From an uncultured Coriobacteriaceae bacterium (GTDB taxonomy: Bacteria; Actinomycetota; Coriobacteriia; Coriobacteriales; UMGS124), in the NCBI GenBank assembly GCA_900555105.1, contig USJP01000134.1, positions 1-5,452 of the forward strand: a DNA stretch of 5,452 nt, written 5' to 3'. The translations under genes were made by a program, and so were the position numbers. This document shows, piece by piece, positions 4,806 through 5,452 of the stretch. Position 1 is the first letter of the stretch. Each line of letters starts with the position of its first letter. The notes beneath the pieces were generated by a model that saw only the letters and a list, made by a program, of their open reading frames with translations, was not told where the DNA came from and made no database searches.

Positions 4806-5345
4806 CTAGTAGTTCACAACTTGCTGCACGAAGTAGCTGCGGGGATGTGCGCACACGGGGCAGACCTCGGGGGCCTCCTTGCCGATGTGCAGGTGTCCGC
4901 AGTTCTGGCACTTCCACACCACGACGTCGTCGCGCTTGAAGACCTCGCCGGACTCCAGGCGTGCCATGAGGGCGCGGTAACGCTTCTCGTGAGCGGCCTC
5001 GACGTCGGCCACGCCGCGCATCTTCTCGGCGATCTCGTGGAACCCTTCCGCGTCTGCCGTGGCGGCAAACTCCTTATACATGTGGGTCCACTCTTCGTTC
5101 TCGCCGGCAGCGGCAGCTGCGAGGTTCTCGGCGGTGGAACGAATCTCGCCGCCCTCGAGGTACTTGAACCAAAGCTTGGCATGCTCGCGCTCGTTGCCGG
5201 CCGTCTCGGTGAAGATCTCGGAGATGCCGACGTAGCCGTCCTTCTTGGCCTTCGAGGCAAAATAGGTGTACTTGTTGGTGGCCATCGACTCTCCGGCAAA
5301 GGCGGCCTCAAGGTTCTTCTTGGTCTGAGAGCTCTCGAAATCCAT
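4806..5345 (-). CDS. rbr: Rubrerythrin
   Basis: This 179-residue cytoplasmic protein is a classical rubrerythrin, a peroxide-scavenging enzyme of anaerobes. The N-terminal four-helix diiron domain has helix motifs with E19 (GESMATNKY), E52 and H55 (NEREHAK), E85 (EEWTHMY) and E116/H119 (ExxH in VEAAHEKRY). The C-terminal rubredoxin-like domain binds a single iron through C146-x-x-C149 and C162-x-x-C165. The length is close to that of the Desulfovibrio vulgaris protein. At the place where I recall a second Glu in that protein's EWTE motif (the ligand that swaps with His on redox change), this protein has His88. The start is supported by GGAGGA (5352-5357) 6 bases upstream of the ATG. The gene is monocistronic in view and convergent with the tRNA. 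The electron donor is unknown; the flavodoxin is a possible but unproven partner. Confidence 0.97.
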   Translation of the reverse strand: MDFESSQTKKNLEAAFAGESMATNKYTYFASKAKKDGYVGISEIFTETAGNEREHAKLWFKYLEGGEIRSTAENLAAAAAGENEEWTHMYKEFAATADAEGFHEIAEKMRGVADVEAAHEKRYRALMARLESGEVFKRDDVVVWKCQNCGHLHIGKEAPEVCPVCAHPRSYFVQQVVNY

Positions 5346-5395
5346 GACAGTTCCTCCATCTCGTTTTTGAGCAGCGTTACCGCGACTTTAGAGGG

Positions 5396-5404
5396 CTTAT
5401 ACCA
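5396..5404 (-). promoter_or_regulatory. Candidate extended -10 promoter of rubrerythrin
   Basis: The minus strand reads TGGTATAAG, an extended -10 (TGn plus TATAAG, 5 of 6 matches). The -35 position (GCTTCA at 17 bases) is poor. The leader would be about 45 bases. A GAGATTCTC inverted repeat lies just upstream (about 5425-5433), and I cannot match it to a known PerR or Fur box. Confidence 0.45.
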
Positions 5405-5452
5405 CGCTTTGCGCGCGATGAAGCGAGATTCTCAAACCATTGACACTCTGTT

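Noticed and set aside
5440..5445. Plus-strand TTGACA as a divergent -35
   Set aside because: The sequence ends 7 bases later, so no -10 can be examined; mentioned only as a hint.

Overview
The window is GC-rich bacterial DNA with short intergenic gaps and strong Shine-Dalgarno sites. A Clostridium-type short-chain flavodoxin, a DUF3793 gene and a classical rubrerythrin point to an anaerobe. Together with the high GC and a bacterial Pth2, this suggests a high-GC Gram-positive such as a member of the Coriobacteriia (Collinsella/Olsenella-like). That assignment is an inference from gene content and composition; no marker gene here proves it.

Left part (1-2578, all minus strand). A DUF3800 protein runs off the left edge. 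Upstream of it is a gap of about 400 bases that holds five direct copies of TTGAAGT (minus-strand reading) and the terminator of the next operon. That operon is DUF3793 (2578 to 1847) followed by flavodoxin (1749 to 1318), with a long hairpin between the genes. The DUF3793 reading frame is continuous except for one in-frame TGA at 2090-2092. I call it a probable pseudogene but also discuss readthrough and selenocysteine. The operon has a readable promoter flanked by two copies of CTAACTAAA that partly resemble DtxR/IdeR half-sites, which would fit iron control of a flavodoxin.

Middle part (2579-4429, plus strand). After an AT-richer divergent promoter region and a strong GC hairpin come pth2 (peptidyl-tRNA hydrolase 2) and then azlC-azlD. 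The azl genes overlap by one base and encode a two-subunit branched-chain amino acid exporter.

Right part (4430-5452). A complete tRNA-Asp(GUC) gene with encoded CCA has its own terminator. A long hairpin follows in the convergent gap, and then rubrerythrin is read from the minus strand, with its promoter near the right edge. A plus-strand TTGACA at the very end hints at a divergent gene beyond the window.

Functionally this is a housekeeping and redox neighbourhood: low-potential electron transfer, peroxide detoxification, translation quality control and amino acid export. I see no transposase, CRISPR array, prophage module or complete defence system. The signals that gene calling does not explain are the TTGAAGT array, the interrupted DUF3793 gene and the CTAACTAAA pair around its promoter.
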